Of a stretch of 64,000 nucleotides of DNA, positions 48,064 to 57,784 are shown one piece after another. Position 1 is the stretch's first letter. Every line of letters begins with the position of its first letter. The position numbers were made by a program, and so were the translations under genes. This DNA comes from Burkholderiaceae bacterium (GTDB taxonomy: Bacteria > Pseudomonadota > Gammaproteobacteria > Burkholderiales > Burkholderiaceae_B). The DNA is taken from assembly GCA_021208885.1 (NCBI GenBank), contig JAJOJF010000025.1:20888-84887 (forward strand). Reading direction: 5' to 3'. The notes under the pieces are model-generated. The model did no database searches. It had not been told where the DNA came from and saw only the letters and a program-made list of their open reading frames with translations.

Positions 48064-48888
48064 TCATCTGGCAAAAAAAAATCGGTCTGCCAGAGCTGGT
48101 AGCCCAACCCGGTCAAGCATTTGCCGTAATTTCAAAGCAGGTTTTGATTGGGGTTTGCCTTTGCGCTTGGCAATGATGAGTTCATTTTTGATGGCATGCT
48201 CCCAGCCTACGAGTTCAGTGACCGTAACTTGGTAGCCGTGTGCTTCAAGCTGCAGGCAGCGAAGCGTATTGGTTAAGTGGCTACCGAATTCACGGGTGTG
48301 GATGGGGCGACGCCACAGTTCAGACAAGGGGTCATCGTCATAAGGGCGCTTGGCTTGGCGCAAGGCTGCAGCCACTTCGGCTTGGCAGCATGGGACCAGA
48401 ATCATGTAGTTGGCTTTTTTGGCTAAACCAAAGGCAATCGCATCATCGGTTGCTGTGTCGCAAGCGTGCAACGCTGTGACCATGTCCACGTGGTCGGGCA
48501 GGGCGGTGCTGGCAATGGCATCACGAGCGTCTAGCGCTAAAAACCTCATTTGTGCAAAGCCTGTGTCTTGGGCGAGTTGCTCGGCCCGGGTCACGAGGTC
48601 ATGGCGTCGTTCGATGCCAATGACGCTCGCTTGTGGGGCGTGATCCTTGAGATAGAGGTCAACAAGCATGAAACCCAGATAAGACTTGCCAGCACCATGA
48701 TCGACGATCGTAAAGTCAGGATTTACCTGCTGCAGTTCTTGCAGCGCGGGTTGGATGAACTGAAACAGATGATTGACTTGTTTAAGCTTGCGTCGGCTAT
48801 CTTGATTCAGTTTGCCATCGCGGGTCAAGATATGCAGTGCCTTTAACAAGGCTTCAGACTGGCCTGGCAGAATTTCGTGTGTGCTCAT
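48064..48888 (-). CDS. Class I SAM-dependent methyltransferase (Methyltransf_32-like)
   Basis: Probable cytosolic methyltransferase of 274 residues. The SAM-binding motif is VDHGAGKSYLGF; later motifs are VIGIERR, ALHACDTATD and VPCCQAEV, resembling the family that includes the methyltransferase part of GSTCD. The end is uncertain. With nine T at the 3' end it stops as RFFFAR at 48064. With eight it would read RFFLPDELKRTQEVNS and stop at 48033, giving a GTGA overlap with the next gene. Target unknown. Confidence 0.82.
   Translation of the reverse strand: MSTHEILPGQSEALLKALHILTRDGKLNQDSRRKLKQVNHLFQFIQPALQELQQVNPDFTIVDHGAGKSYLGFMLVDLYLKDHAPQASVIGIERRHDLVTRAEQLAQDTGFAQMRFLALDARDAIASTALPDHVDMVTALHACDTATDDAIAFGLAKKANYMILVPCCQAEVAAALRQAKRPYDDDPLSELWRRPIHTREFGSHLTNTLRCLQLEAHGYQVTVTELVGWEHAIKNELIIAKRKGKPQSKPALKLRQMLDRVGLPALADRFFFAR
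48073..48081 (-). other. T9 homopolymer at the methyltransferase 3' end
   Basis: Nine T in the coding sense after GCAGACCGA. Eight T would extend the product by about ten residues to a TGA that overlaps the downstream GTG start as GTGA. Confidence 0.7.
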
Positions 48889-48932
48889 GCCTGCAATTGT
48901 AGTGGTGCTGGCTAAGGTGGCGCCACCAGGCG

Positions 48933-49526
48933 TTAAAAGCCTGGTGGCAGAGACAATTGTTGTGTCTTGGCGGGATAGATACGCCAGGGTTCATCAGGGT
49001 TTCCCGTTAATTCCAGCCAAACACCATCGCCGCTATTGACCCAAGTATTGGCAATGGCACTGACGACCACCTGGTGGCTACTCATGATGTACGGCCCGCC
49101 TTTGGGGTCGAGGTCTTTGAGGAAACTGCGTAGTTCGGCCATTTGAGTGGGTCCGGCTGCACGGTTCTGAAAGAACGAATTCAACACTGGCAGGGGCTTT
49201 ACTTCACCCAAGTCCATGAGCTCGGCAGTCTCAAACGAGCGACACCATTGGCTCGACCAAACGGCAGTCGGCGCAATGCCAAGCGCTTTAAGCTGTCTGC
49301 CGATGTCTCGCGCCTGCTCGCGTCCTTGATCATTTAAATTGCGTTGGGTTGAACAGTCATTGACATCAAAGTTGGCAGGATCGCCGCCACCAGGCGCGTA
49401 GGCGTGTCGCAAAAGCAATACCAATGAGCGGGTATCGCCAGCGGCTGCCTTCAAGGGTGCTGTCAGTGCGAACACAAGCAATGTCAGCATGAGCATGGGT
49501 CCGCAGCGTTTAATCAAATTAATCAT
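48933..49526 (-). CDS. Secreted histidine phosphatase-family protein
   Basis: Branch-2-like histidine phosphatase with a signal peptide. From the ATG at 49526 it has 197 residues. Residues 1-29 form a basic start, a hydrophobic core (MLMLTLLVFALTAPL) and an AAA-G cleavage site. The phosphate pocket is LLLRHAYAPG (R40, H41); the second His is in MSSHQVVVSAIA. Export to the periplasm is predicted; the lack of a lipobox argues against a lipoprotein. Substrate unknown. The frame extends to 49634 but without a start signal. Confidence 0.82.
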   Translation of the reverse strand: MINLIKRCGPMLMLTLLVFALTAPLKAAAGDTRSLVLLLRHAYAPGGGDPANFDVNDCSTQRNLNDQGREQARDIGRQLKALGIAPTAVWSSQWCRSFETAELMDLGEVKPLPVLNSFFQNRAAGPTQMAELRSFLKDLDPKGGPYIMSSHQVVVSAIANTWVNSGDGVWLELTGNPDEPWRIYPAKTQQLSLPPGF

Positions 49527-49681
49527 GGCAGTTGGGCTCACTTGGTTTGGCCAAGCAGTTGCGTTTTCGGTGCTGGTTAATCTGCTTTGAGCAAAAGTAA
49601 CCGAAGAGTCGCAGCGATGCGGCAACCGGTACACTATCGACTAGGTTATTTCCGGCACAATTGGTCTGCCAGGAGGGTGAA

Positions 49682-50527
49682 ATGTCCGATGTGATTGCGT
49701 TGGTGTTCGATTTTGATGACACCTTGGCGCCCGATAGCACCTCAGGGTTTCTTGAGCATATTGGCGTTGATACGGCCGATTTTTGGGCTCATCGCGTCGA
49801 CCCCTTGCTGGCTAGTGGCTGGGATCCGGTACCAGCCTACCTGTACGCCATGATCGAGCTCTCCAAGACAGCTCAATACGGCATCATCACCCATGAGCTG
49901 CTCTCCAACTGGGGCAAAGCCCTGCCATTGCACTCTGGCGTGGAAAGCCTTTTTCAACGTCTTCGCGAACAAGTGCGCGCAGTGCAGCCGCAAGTGCAAC
50001 TCGAGTTTTATTTGATCTCCAGCGGCATTGGCGATGTGGTTCGCCATACTCGTATTGCGCACGAGTTCACCCAAATCTGGGCATCGGAGTTTGTCTACGC
50101 TGAAGACGGTGGAATTGCCTTTCCCAAACGTATCGTGAGCTTTACCGACAAAACCCGCTATTTGTTTCACGTCCAAAAGGGAATTATTGGCCGGGCCTTT
50201 GATAGCCAGCCTTTTGAGGTCAACCGCAAGGTTCCGGAAGACCGGTTGCGTGTGCCGTTTGACCAAATGGTGTTTGTCGGAGATGGCTACACCGACATCC
50301 CCTGTTTTTCATTGGTACGCCAGGCCGGCGGCATTGCCTTTGGGGTCTGGGATCCCAGGCACCGCGACAAGCGCAGCCGAGCTTGGGGTTTTATCGAGGA
50401 TGGTCGTGTTAACAACCTCAACCAGGCTCGATATGACGAGGACGCTGAGCTGTATCAGTGGCTTGAAGAAGCCGTAATCAGCCTGGCCAAGCGAATTGCA
50501 GTCAAGGCGCGCATGTATCGTGGATGA
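49682..50527 (+). CDS. HAD-superfamily hydrolase
   Basis: 281-residue phosphatase-like protein of the haloacid dehalogenase fold. Motif I is DFDDTLAPDST (nucleophile D10, acid D12); motif II includes LISSGIGDVV; motif IV is VGDGYTDIPCF. The cap region between about 30 and 110 is helical. A strong Shine-Dalgarno AGGAGGGTGA precedes the ATG at 49682; the frame is open seven codons further. It overlaps tadA by 8 nt. Substrate unknown. Confidence 0.88.
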   Translation: MSDVIALVFDFDDTLAPDSTSGFLEHIGVDTADFWAHRVDPLLASGWDPVPAYLYAMIELSKTAQYGIITHELLSNWGKALPLHSGVESLFQRLREQVRAVQPQVQLEFYLISSGIGDVVRHTRIAHEFTQIWASEFVYAEDGGIAFPKRIVSFTDKTRYLFHVQKGIIGRAFDSQPFEVNRKVPEDRLRVPFDQMVFVGDGYTDIPCFSLVRQAGGIAFGVWDPRHRDKRSRAWGFIEDGRVNNLNQARYDEDAELYQWLEEAVISLAKRIAVKARMYRG

Positions 50528-51044
50528 TGAGCAGTTGATGTTGCTTGCGCTTGAGCAGGCCAAGCTAGCACAGGCTAGAGGCGAGGTGCCTGTCGGTGCG
50601 GTCTTGGTGGATGCGCAGGGCTGCGTTTTGGGCTTGGGTGCCAACGCAGTCATTGGGCTGTCCGATCCAACCGCACATGCGGAGATCGTGGCATTGCGCG
50701 AGGCGGCGAATCAAGTTGGCAATTATCGTCTGCCTGATACAACTCTGTACGTAACGTTAGAGCCGTGTGCGATGTGCCTAGGGGCATTGTTTCATGCCCG
50801 CGTGGGCCGAATTGTTTTCGGTGCCTACGATCCCAAGACTGGTGCTTGTGGTTCAAAGCTTGATTTGACCACGCCAGATCTGATCAATTTCCATGCACAG
50901 GTTCAGGGCGGGGTGCTGGGGCAAACCTGTGGTCAACTGTTATCGGATTTCTTTAAAGAAAAAAGACGGCTCAAATCGCTGTCAGACAATGTGGCTGTGG
51001 ATGACACCGGCAGTGCAGGTGCTGCAGGCGATCATGGCAACTGA
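50520..51044 (+). CDS. tadA: tRNA-specific adenosine deaminase
   Basis: Converts A34 to inosine in tRNA-Arg(ACG), needed to read CGU/CGC/CGA. From the GTG at 50520 it has 174 residues, beginning MDDEQLMLLALEQAKLA, the normal family start. A TTG at 50496 is open further upstream. Zinc ligands are H53 (AHAEIVAL, catalytic E55), C83 and C86 (EPCAMC). It overlaps the HAD gene and is followed by ldcA. Confidence 0.93.
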   Translation: MDDEQLMLLALEQAKLAQARGEVPVGAVLVDAQGCVLGLGANAVIGLSDPTAHAEIVALREAANQVGNYRLPDTTLYVTLEPCAMCLGALFHARVGRIVFGAYDPKTGACGSKLDLTTPDLINFHAQVQGGVLGQTCGQLLSDFFKEKRRLKSLSDNVAVDDTGSAGAAGDHGN

Positions 51045-51091
51045 TGTGGCGGCAGTGCACGTGATTCATTTAACTTATTTAAGGCGAAATT

Positions 51092-52015
51092 ATGGTTGAG
51101 CACCATCATCACGCACACGCTCCATTGACCAACAACGGTATCTACGTCATCGCACCATCGGGTGCGATTAACCGACCTGAGCAGGTCGCACTAGCGTCTG
51201 AGAACTTGAAAAAGCTGGGGTTTAAAGTCAAGGTTGATCGCCAGGTCAAGCTTGTGCACGAGCGTTTTGCTGGCTCAGATGCAAAGCGCATCGAAGCGAT
51301 TGAGCGCGCGATGACGCAACCCATGGATATCGTCATGGCTGCACGAGGCGGTTATGGTCTTTCAAGACTGTTGCCAACGATTGACTTTAAAGCGGTGGCA
51401 GACAGCGGCAAGGTGTTTGTCGGCCATAGCGACTTCACAGCGTTTAATCTCGCGCTATTCGCCAAAACAGGGCAGATGAGCTATACAGGGCCTGCCATGG
51501 TCACAGACTTTGGTGTCAAAAAGCCTAACGAGTTGACTGCCGATTTGTTTGCTGAAGTCATGCGTGGGGAGCTTGAGATTCTTAGCTTTGAGAGCCCGGG
51601 CTCCGATGCATTTGATGGGCGTGGCGTTTTGTGGGGTGGCAATTTGGCCATGATCATGTCGTTGCTCGGTACACCGTATTTCCCGAAGGTCAGCGGCGGC
51701 ATCTTGTTCGTAGAAGATGTCAACGAGCATCCTTATCGGGTTGAACGTATGTTGCTGCAGCTTGCTCATTCGGGTGTGCTTGCCAAACAAAAAGCATTGT
51801 TGGTTGGCCATTTCACGGATTACAAGTTGTCGGCACAGGATCGAGGCTACGACATTGGCTCAGTCATTGCACATATCCGTAAAACAGTGGGCATTCCGGT
51901 GGTTACTGGTTTGCCCTATGGCCATACGGCCGCCAAGGCAACCTTGCCTGTCGGTGCCAAGGTAGGCTTGGCTACCGAAGCAGGCATGGCCTACCTAGTT
52001 ATCCATGAACATTGA
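51092..52015 (+). CDS. ldcA: Muramoyltetrapeptide LD-carboxypeptidase
   Basis: Peptidase S66 of peptidoglycan recycling; removes the terminal D-Ala from murein tetrapeptides in the cytoplasm. It has 307 residues. The nucleophile S113 lies in FVGHSDFTAF; a conserved Glu lies in FVEDVNEHPYR and the catalytic His in LPYGHTAAKATLP (about 289). The N-terminus MVEHHHHAHAP is a His-rich natural tag-like tail, unusual for the family. There is no signal peptide. Its 3' end overlaps the convergent symporter gene by 17 nt. Confidence 0.9.
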   Translation: MVEHHHHAHAPLTNNGIYVIAPSGAINRPEQVALASENLKKLGFKVKVDRQVKLVHERFAGSDAKRIEAIERAMTQPMDIVMAARGGYGLSRLLPTIDFKAVADSGKVFVGHSDFTAFNLALFAKTGQMSYTGPAMVTDFGVKKPNELTADLFAEVMRGELEILSFESPGSDAFDGRGVLWGGNLAMIMSLLGTPYFPKVSGGILFVEDVNEHPYRVERMLLQLAHSGVLAKQKALLVGHFTDYKLSAQDRGYDIGSVIAHIRKTVGIPVVTGLPYGHTAAKATLPVGAKVGLATEAGMAYLVIHEH

Positions 52016-53327
52016 TGGGCTTGGGCAGCTTCTGGTGCACGACAACGCCTGAAAGCAACAGCAGGCCAATCAAGTTGGGAAACGCCATCAGACCATTAAA
52101 GACATCGGCTAACGCCCACACCAGGTCGAGCGAGATGGTGGTGCCTAGCATGACAAACCCCGTATAGACGAAGCGGTAGGGCACCACGGCTTTTTCCGTG
52201 AAGAGATAAGCCGCACACTTCTCGCCGTAATAAGACCACCCCAGGATGGTCGAATACGCAAAAAAGATCAGGCCAATCGTTACTACCCATCCGCCAACAC
52301 CTGGCAACAGGGCTTCAAAGCTGTTCGAAGTCAGCGCTGCGCCTGTGACGCCGCCTTTGAACTGGCCGGCCATGACCAGCACAATGCCGGTGACGCTGCA
52401 CACAATGATGGTGTCCAGGAAGGTGCCTGTCATCGATACCAGGGCTTGGTCTTGTGGGTGGTTGGTTTTAGCAGCGGCTGCGGCAATTGGCGCGGTGCCA
52501 ATGCCAGCCTCATTGGAAAACACACCTCGAGCAACACCATAACGGATGACAGCACCAATGGCACCGCCAGCGACTGCATCTGCAGCCCACGCGTCATGCA
52601 GGATAACTGACAGCGCTGGCAATACAAGCTCGTAATTAAGCCCAATGATGATCATGCCGCCAGCCAGATACAGCAAGGCCATCGCGGGCACAATCAGCGA
52701 TGCCATGCGCGCAATGCTGCGAATGCCACCCAACAGCACCAGTCCAGTGACCGTGGTTAGCACGATACCTGTGATCCAGCCAGGCAAGCCAAATGTGTTC
52801 TGAACCGCTTGCGCCACTGAGTTCGATTGCACCGAATTGCCGGTTCCCAAGGCAGCCAGCATGCCGCAGACGGCAAACATCACAGCCAGGCTCTTAAGTC
52901 CAAGCCCTTTATCCAGGTAGTACATCGGTCCGCCAGCCATTTCGCCGTTTCGATCTTGAACTCGGAAATAAACCGCCAGGTAGGCTTCGGCGTACTTGGT
53001 TGACATGCCAAATAGTGCTGAGAGCCACATCCAGAAAATTGCACCGGGTCCACCTAGCACCACGGCAGTGGCCACGCCAGCGATGTTGCCGGTGCCAATG
53101 GTGCCGGCCATGGCGGTCATCAACGCTTGAAACTGCGAAATATCGCCCGGCGCATCACTCTGGGGGTTTCTCGAGAAAGCCAGCTTGAGTGCTTCAGGCA
53201 AAGCACGAAACTGTAAGCCTTTCAGCCGAATGGTGTAGAAAACCCCGGTGCCAACTAGCAGCACCAATAAAGCCGGCCCCCATACCCAGCCGCCAATCAC
53301 GTTGAGCCAATTGGTCAAATCTTGCAT
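51999..53327 (-). CDS. Sodium:alanine (amino-acid carrier) symporter, AGCS family
   Basis: Inner-membrane Na+-coupled amino-acid transporter. From the ATG at 53327 (GGGAGA upstream) it has 442 residues and about 10-11 hydrophobic segments. AGCS features are ALMTAMAGTIGTGNIAGVAT, GGPGAIFWMWLSALFGMSTKYAE, GGPMYYLD and RGVFSNEAGIGTAPIAAAAA. The open frame to 53501 would add 58 residues with no family support. The substrate (Ala, Gly or Gln) cannot be assigned. Confidence 0.93.
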   Translation of the reverse strand: MQDLTNWLNVIGGWVWGPALLVLLVGTGVFYTIRLKGLQFRALPEALKLAFSRNPQSDAPGDISQFQALMTAMAGTIGTGNIAGVATAVVLGGPGAIFWMWLSALFGMSTKYAEAYLAVYFRVQDRNGEMAGGPMYYLDKGLGLKSLAVMFAVCGMLAALGTGNSVQSNSVAQAVQNTFGLPGWITGIVLTTVTGLVLLGGIRSIARMASLIVPAMALLYLAGGMIIIGLNYELVLPALSVILHDAWAADAVAGGAIGAVIRYGVARGVFSNEAGIGTAPIAAAAAKTNHPQDQALVSMTGTFLDTIIVCSVTGIVLVMAGQFKGGVTGAALTSNSFEALLPGVGGWVVTIGLIFFAYSTILGWSYYGEKCAAYLFTEKAVVPYRFVYTGFVMLGTTISLDLVWALADVFNGLMAFPNLIGLLLLSGVVVHQKLPKPINVHG

Positions 53328-53535
53328 CAATGTCTCTCCCAATATCAGTTGTTGCCTGTCAGAGACGCCTGACAAGTGGCGCGATGTTAGGAAGGCATCA
53401 AGTACCGCGGCGTCGCTAAAAGGCGACAATCTATCGGCGGTGAAAGCTTTCAAGATGTAACCAAAGTATTCACTTTCAAGCCCGTTTGTGGCATTGGTCA
53501 TACGTTTGATTCGAGGCAGCCTTTACAATATCGCC

Positions 53536-54633
53536 ATGGTTATTCTTGGATTCGAAAGCTCGTGCGACGAGACGGGGGTTGCGTTGGTATGCACCGAACG
53601 TGGCGTGTTGGCACACGCCTTGCACACGCAGGCGGCCATGCATGAGGCTTATGGTGGCGTGGTTCCCGAATTGGCCTCGCGCGACCATATCCGTCGTATT
53701 GTGCCTTTGACACGGCAGGCACTCAGCGACGCCAATTTGAGTCTTGCCAACATTGATGCGATTGCCTACACGGCGGGTCCTGGCTTGGCTGGTGCTTTGC
53801 TCGTGGGCGCAGGAACCGCACAAGCCTTGGCTTGGTCTTTGGGCAAACCAGCGATTCCGGTCCATCACCTTGAGGGCCATTTGCTCTCGCCACGCCTGGC
53901 CAATCCTCGCCCCGAGTTCCCGTTTGTTGCGCTGCTGGTCTCCGGAGGTCACACGCAACTGATGCGTGTCAATGGTGTTGGCGATTATGAGTTGCTTGGC
54001 GAAACGCTAGATGACGCGGCTGGCGAAGCGTTTGACAAAACAGCGAAACTGCTCGGCCTAGGCTACCCCGGCGGGCCGCAGTTAGCCGCTTTGGCTCAGA
54101 CAGGCGATGAAACCCGATTTGATTTGCCCAGGCCTTTGTTGCACCGCTCGGGATTTGACTTCAGCTTCAGCGGCTTAAAAACTGCCGTGCTCAATCAGGT
54201 TCAAAAAGCGTGCAAAGCCGTTGGCTTTGATAGGGCTGACGCCAGCGTGCTTGATGACCAAACCCGCGCTGACCTCGCGGCTGCCACGCAAGCGGCCATC
54301 GTGGACATTTTGATTGCCAAATCGTTGGCCTCACTCGATCAAACGGGGCTTAGGCGCTTGGTGGTGGCCGGTGGCGTGGGTGCAAACCGGCGTTTGCGAC
54401 AACAGTTGCTTAAAGCCTGTGATCAGCGTGGCGCAGAGGTGTTTTTTCCCCCCGTGGAGCTCTGTACGGATAACGGTGCAATGATTGCCTACGCGGCTGC
54501 CGAACGAATGAATGCTGGGTTCTGTGACTTGATAGAAGAACAGTCGCACGCTTTTACGGTCAGACCGCGCTGGCCTCTCTCTGAGCTCGGTTCTTCATCG
54601 ACCGACGACCTCGGGCGGGTGTCATTGACCTGA
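53536..54633 (+). CDS. tsaD: tRNA N6-threonylcarbamoyladenosine transferase subunit TsaD
   Basis: Transfers threonylcarbamoyl to A37 of ANN-decoding tRNAs, together with TsaB and TsaE. From the ATG at 53536 it has 365 residues and begins [14 protein letters not shown]. Iron ligands H111 and H115 are in [18 protein letters not shown] and [12 protein letters not shown] are ASKHA-fold signatures. Its 3' end overlaps convergent plsY by 12 nt. Confidence 0.96.
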   Translation: MVILGFESSCDETGVALVCTERGVLAHALHTQAAMHEAYGGVVPELASRDHIRRIVPLTRQALSDANLSLANIDAIAYTAGPGLAGALLVGAGTAQALAWSLGKPAIPVHHLEGHLLSPRLANPRPEFPFVALLVSGGHTQLMRVNGVGDYELLGETLDDAAGEAFDKTAKLLGLGYPGGPQLAALAQTGDETRFDLPRPLLHRSGFDFSFSGLKTAVLNQVQKACKAVGFDRADASVLDDQTRADLAAATQAAIVDILIAKSLASLDQTGLRRLVVAGGVGANRRLRQQLLKACDQRGAEVFFPPVELCTDNGAMIAYAAAERMNAGFCDLIEEQSHAFTVRPRWPLSELGSSSTDDLGRVSLT

Positions 54634-55257
54634 TTTCTTGCCGATCTTTGGTTCGGTGCCATTCAGAATCCGCCCAATGTTCGCCCGATGACGCCAGATC
54701 AACGTGAGGCTAATCAAGGTCAACGATGTCAATATTTGCGCCGACAGCGGCCAAAGTACACCCGACAAAATGAAGTAGTAAAACGGCGCGAATAAGGCTG
54801 AGGCAATCGCTGCCAAAGATGACATCCGAAAGAAAAACGCAATAATCAACCAGCTCAGCAGGGTGGCTATTCCCAGCATAGGCTCAACCGCTAACAAGAC
54901 ACCGAGTGCCGTGGCAACTCCTTTGCCGCCTTTGAATCCTAAAAATATCGGAAACAGGTGACCCAGAAATACGGCAAGCGCGGTGATTGCGATCACATCG
55001 GCTTGGCCACTGAACCGATTAGCTAACCATACTGCAAGCCATCCCTTAGCCGCATCACCCAGAAGCGTCAGAATCGCGGCTTTTTTGTTGCCGGTTCTAA
55101 GCACGTTAGTCGCGCCTGGGTTGCCCGAGCCGTAGGTACGGGGGTCTGCCAAGCCCATTAAGCGGCTAGTTACCACCGCAAAGGGGACAGAGCCGAGCAA
55201 GTAGCCCAAAACCGCAAAAACTGCCAGTACGGTAAAACCCGAATCAATACTTTGCAT
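54622..55257 (-). CDS. plsY: Acyl-phosphate glycerol-3-phosphate acyltransferase
   Basis: Membrane enzyme making lysophosphatidic acid from acyl-phosphate and glycerol 3-phosphate; works with PlsX. From the ATG at 55257 it has 211 residues and five or so membrane segments. Signatures are [26 protein letters not shown] and [12 protein letters not shown]. The longer open frame to 55425 runs into the surE leader. Divergent from surE. Confidence 0.94.
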   Translation of the reverse strand: MQSIDSGFTVLAVFAVLGYLLGSVPFAVVTSRLMGLADPRTYGSGNPGATNVLRTGNKKAAILTLLGDAAKGWLAVWLANRFSGQADVIAITALAVFLGHLFPIFLGFKGGKGVATALGVLLAVEPMLGIATLLSWLIIAFFFRMSSLAAIASALFAPFYYFILSGVLWPLSAQILTSLTLISLTLIWRHRANIGRILNGTEPKIGKKSGQ

Positions 55258-55405
55258 CGTGAAAGCCTGTGTAAATGCAACTAGAAAAAATCTGATGTAG
55301 TTTAAGGGAACACCTGAGACTTTGAATAATGCTCGCCATATGGGAAGTGTCGGGGTTTGCACGGGTACAATGGGCGCTGTTGCACAATAGGCGTTGCATA
55401 TCCCC

Positions 55406-56149
55406 ATGAAAATCCTGGTTTCCAACGATGACGGCTACAGCGCTGCTGGCATTGAAGCACTTGCTGACGTTCTCGCGCCGCACGCTGAAATTACGGTTGT
55501 CGCACCCGAGGTCAACCACAGCGGCGCATCAAACTCCCTGACACTGAACCGCCCGTTGTCAGTTCGTCAAGCCAAAAACGGCTACTACGTGGTCAACGGC
55601 ACGCCCTCTGATTGCGTTCACATCGCTTTGACCGGTTTGCTGGACTTTAAGCCTGATTTGGTGGTTTCTGGCATCAATAACGGCGCCAACATGGGTGACG
55701 ACACGATTTATTCAGGCACGGTGGCTGCAGCCGTCGAAGGTCATTTGTTTGGCATTCCATCGATAGCCTTCTCCCTGACCGAAAAGGGCTGGCCACACTT
55801 AGAAGACGCCGCGCAATGGTGTCGGGATTTGGTGCTGCGCTTTGCTCGTAAGCCCTTGCCATCGAACTATTTACTGAATGTCAATTTACCGCCGTTGCCA
55901 GCTGCACAGATTCAAGGCGTAAAAACGACTCGCCTTGGCAAGCGACACGCCTCTCAACCGGTCATTCCGGCGCTCAATCCACAGAGCGAAACGGTTTACT
56001 GGATCGGTGCGGCCGGTGATGCTCAGGACGATTCTGACGGTACTGATTTCAATGCAGTGGCCAACGGGTTTGTCGCTGTGACGCCTTTGCGACTTGATTT
56101 AACCCATGATCAACAGCTTGATCACGTCTCACGATGGTTGAACGAGTAA
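55406..56149 (+). CDS. surE: 5'/3'-nucleotidase SurE
   Basis: Metal-dependent nucleotidase and exopolyphosphatase linked to stationary-phase survival. From the ATG at 55406 it has 247 residues and starts [16 protein letters not shown], with metal-binding D8 and D9; [18 protein letters not shown] is the second signature. It overlaps pcm by 16 nt. The surE-pcm-nlpD order is conserved in proteobacteria. Confidence 0.96.
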   Translation: MKILVSNDDGYSAAGIEALADVLAPHAEITVVAPEVNHSGASNSLTLNRPLSVRQAKNGYYVVNGTPSDCVHIALTGLLDFKPDLVVSGINNGANMGDDTIYSGTVAAAVEGHLFGIPSIAFSLTEKGWPHLEDAAQWCRDLVLRFARKPLPSNYLLNVNLPPLPAAQIQGVKTTRLGKRHASQPVIPALNPQSETVYWIGAAGDAQDDSDGTDFNAVANGFVAVTPLRLDLTHDQQLDHVSRWLNE

Positions 56150-56913
56150 AAAAGAACGCCGATGCCTGGCTTGACAAGCTAAAGCCAGCCAATAGCAACA
56201 CACGTATCAGTGTTGGCGGCCGTCCTGTGCCACCAGGTCCACAACAGGTCTTGCCGGGCGCGCCGAACAACCTGGGTTTGACCTCTGACCGTTTGAGAAT
56301 GCGCATGGTCGAGCGGGTGCGCGCCCAAGGTGTTGATCATGCGGCGGTGCTTGGTGCGCTTGCTTCAGTGGCTCGGCATCGGTTTGTTGATCAAGCACTT
56401 GCCAGTCGTGCTTACGAAGACGGTGCATTACCGATCGGTCATGGCCAAACAATTTCGCAGCCGTGGGTGGTCGCGCGCATGTTGGCGGCGCTTTGCGAGC
56501 CGGAAATCCCGCGTAAAGTTCTTGAAATCGGCACCGGATGTGGCTATCAGGCTGCGGTGATGTCCCACGTATTTGCGCAAGTCTTCACGATTGAACGCGT
56601 TCGTCCGTTGTACGATATGGCAAAGGCTAGGTTGCAGGACATGGCATTGCGCAATGTGCAGTGCCTTTTTGGGGATGGCATGCTTGGCTGGGGTGCCAAG
56701 GCACCGTTCGATGCCATCGTGGTGGCCGCGGCAGGATTGTCGATCCCACAAACGTTGCTTGATCAGCTTGCTATCGGTGGTAAGCTCATTGCGCCAGAGG
56801 GTGATACCAATCAGCGGCTAATCATGGTGACTCGCCAATCGTCTCGCGAATGGATGCGGGTTGAGCTTGAGGCAGTCCGATTTGTGCCGTTAAGACCCGG
56901 CGTACAGACTTGA
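56134..56913 (+). CDS. pcm: Protein-L-isoaspartate O-methyltransferase
   Basis: Repairs isoaspartyl damage in aged proteins. The 259-residue product is about 50 residues longer than E. coli Pcm at the N-terminus, a Lys/Pro-rich extension ([31 protein letters not shown]) of unknown role that overlaps surE. Core motifs are [20 protein letters not shown] and the SAM-binding [15 protein letters not shown] start nearer [11 protein letters not shown] (56299) is possible but less consistent with coupling. Confidence 0.93.
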   Translation: MVERVKKNADAWLDKLKPANSNTRISVGGRPVPPGPQQVLPGAPNNLGLTSDRLRMRMVERVRAQGVDHAAVLGALASVARHRFVDQALASRAYEDGALPIGHGQTISQPWVVARMLAALCEPEIPRKVLEIGTGCGYQAAVMSHVFAQVFTIERVRPLYDMAKARLQDMALRNVQCLFGDGMLGWGAKAPFDAIVVAAAGLSIPQTLLDQLAIGGKLIAPEGDTNQRLIMVTRQSSREWMRVELEAVRFVPLRPGVQT

Positions 56914-56930
56914 AAGTATGGGAGAGAAGT

Positions 56931-57770
56931 ATGGCCAGCGCCAAAGCGCTTCACACAAAGACCGCATCACACACTCGAGCAAGCGTGACGAAACCAACAA
57001 CACTTGGCACACGTGCGGCAAGAGCATTGAGTGTGATGGCGCTGGTGACGCTAATGGCTGGATGTGCCGGTTCTGGTATCTTTGCGCCGATTTCAAGCTT
57101 GAGTGATCGTGGCGTTGACGGCACCTATCGTGTGCAGCCAGGTGACACTTTGACCTCCATTTCAAGGGAGACGGGGGTGAGCGTGGATCGCCTGATTGCC
57201 TTGAACGATATTTCCAACCCCAGCCTGATCCGGGTGGGACAGCGTTTGCGTCTGAGCGATGATGCTGTGGTGTCAGGTGGCACGATGGCCGACAGCGGTA
57301 GTGTTGCCACTGCCGGCGACTCCATGGCTATGCAACGCGGTGATGTGCAGTCTGAGCCGCAGCCTGCTGCTGCACCCACGAGAGTCACGCCTGCAGCAGA
57401 TGCTGGCAAGATTGCCATGGTATGGCCTGCCAAAGGTGAGATTATTGAAAGGTTCACGCCGCAAACCAAGGGCATTGATATTGCTGGCACGATTGGCGAG
57501 CCAGTCGTGGCGGCCGCAGGTGGCAACGTGGTGTTTGCTGGCGATGCGGTTAGAGGGTTTGGCAATCTGGTCATCGTTGATCATGGGGATGGCTTTATTA
57601 CAGCCTATGCCCACAACGAGAAACTGTTAGTCAAGAAAGGTGATGCGGTCAAGAAATCGCAGCAGATTGCGACCCTGGGTCAGTCCGCAACTACCTCACC
57701 GCGGTTGCATTTTGAAGTGCGTCGAAACGGCACACCAGTCGATCCACTGCGGTACTTGCCTGCACAGTAA
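56931..57770 (+). CDS. nlpD: NlpD-like LysM/M23 lipoprotein (divisome amidase activator type)
   Basis: Outer-membrane lipoprotein that in E. coli activates amidase AmiC. From the ATG at 56931 (GGAGAG upstream) it has 279 residues. A lipobox-like LMAGC follows a hydrophobic core (about 30-45). LysM lies at about 65-110 (YRVQPGDTLTSISRETGVS). The LytM/M23 domain fills about 165-279 (GIDIAG, HGDGFITAYAHN, LHFEVRRNGTPVDP). The first zinc His of active M23 enzymes is replaced (TKGIDIAG), as in non-catalytic NlpD. rpoS, often the next gene, is missing here. Confidence 0.92.
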   Translation: MASAKALHTKTASHTRASVTKPTTLGTRAARALSVMALVTLMAGCAGSGIFAPISSLSDRGVDGTYRVQPGDTLTSISRETGVSVDRLIALNDISNPSLIRVGQRLRLSDDAVVSGGTMADSGSVATAGDSMAMQRGDVQSEPQPAAAPTRVTPAADAGKIAMVWPAKGEIIERFTPQTKGIDIAGTIGEPVVAAAGGNVVFAGDAVRGFGNLVIVDHGDGFITAYAHNEKLLVKKGDAVKKSQQIATLGQSATTSPRLHFEVRRNGTPVDPLRYLPAQ

Positions 57771-57784
57771 AGCGGAGTTTGGGC

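Noticed and set aside
48983..49007. AGGGTTTCCC sequence resembling the uvrB/phosphatase leader motif
   Set aside because: It lies inside the histidine phosphatase coding sequence and has a different spacing.
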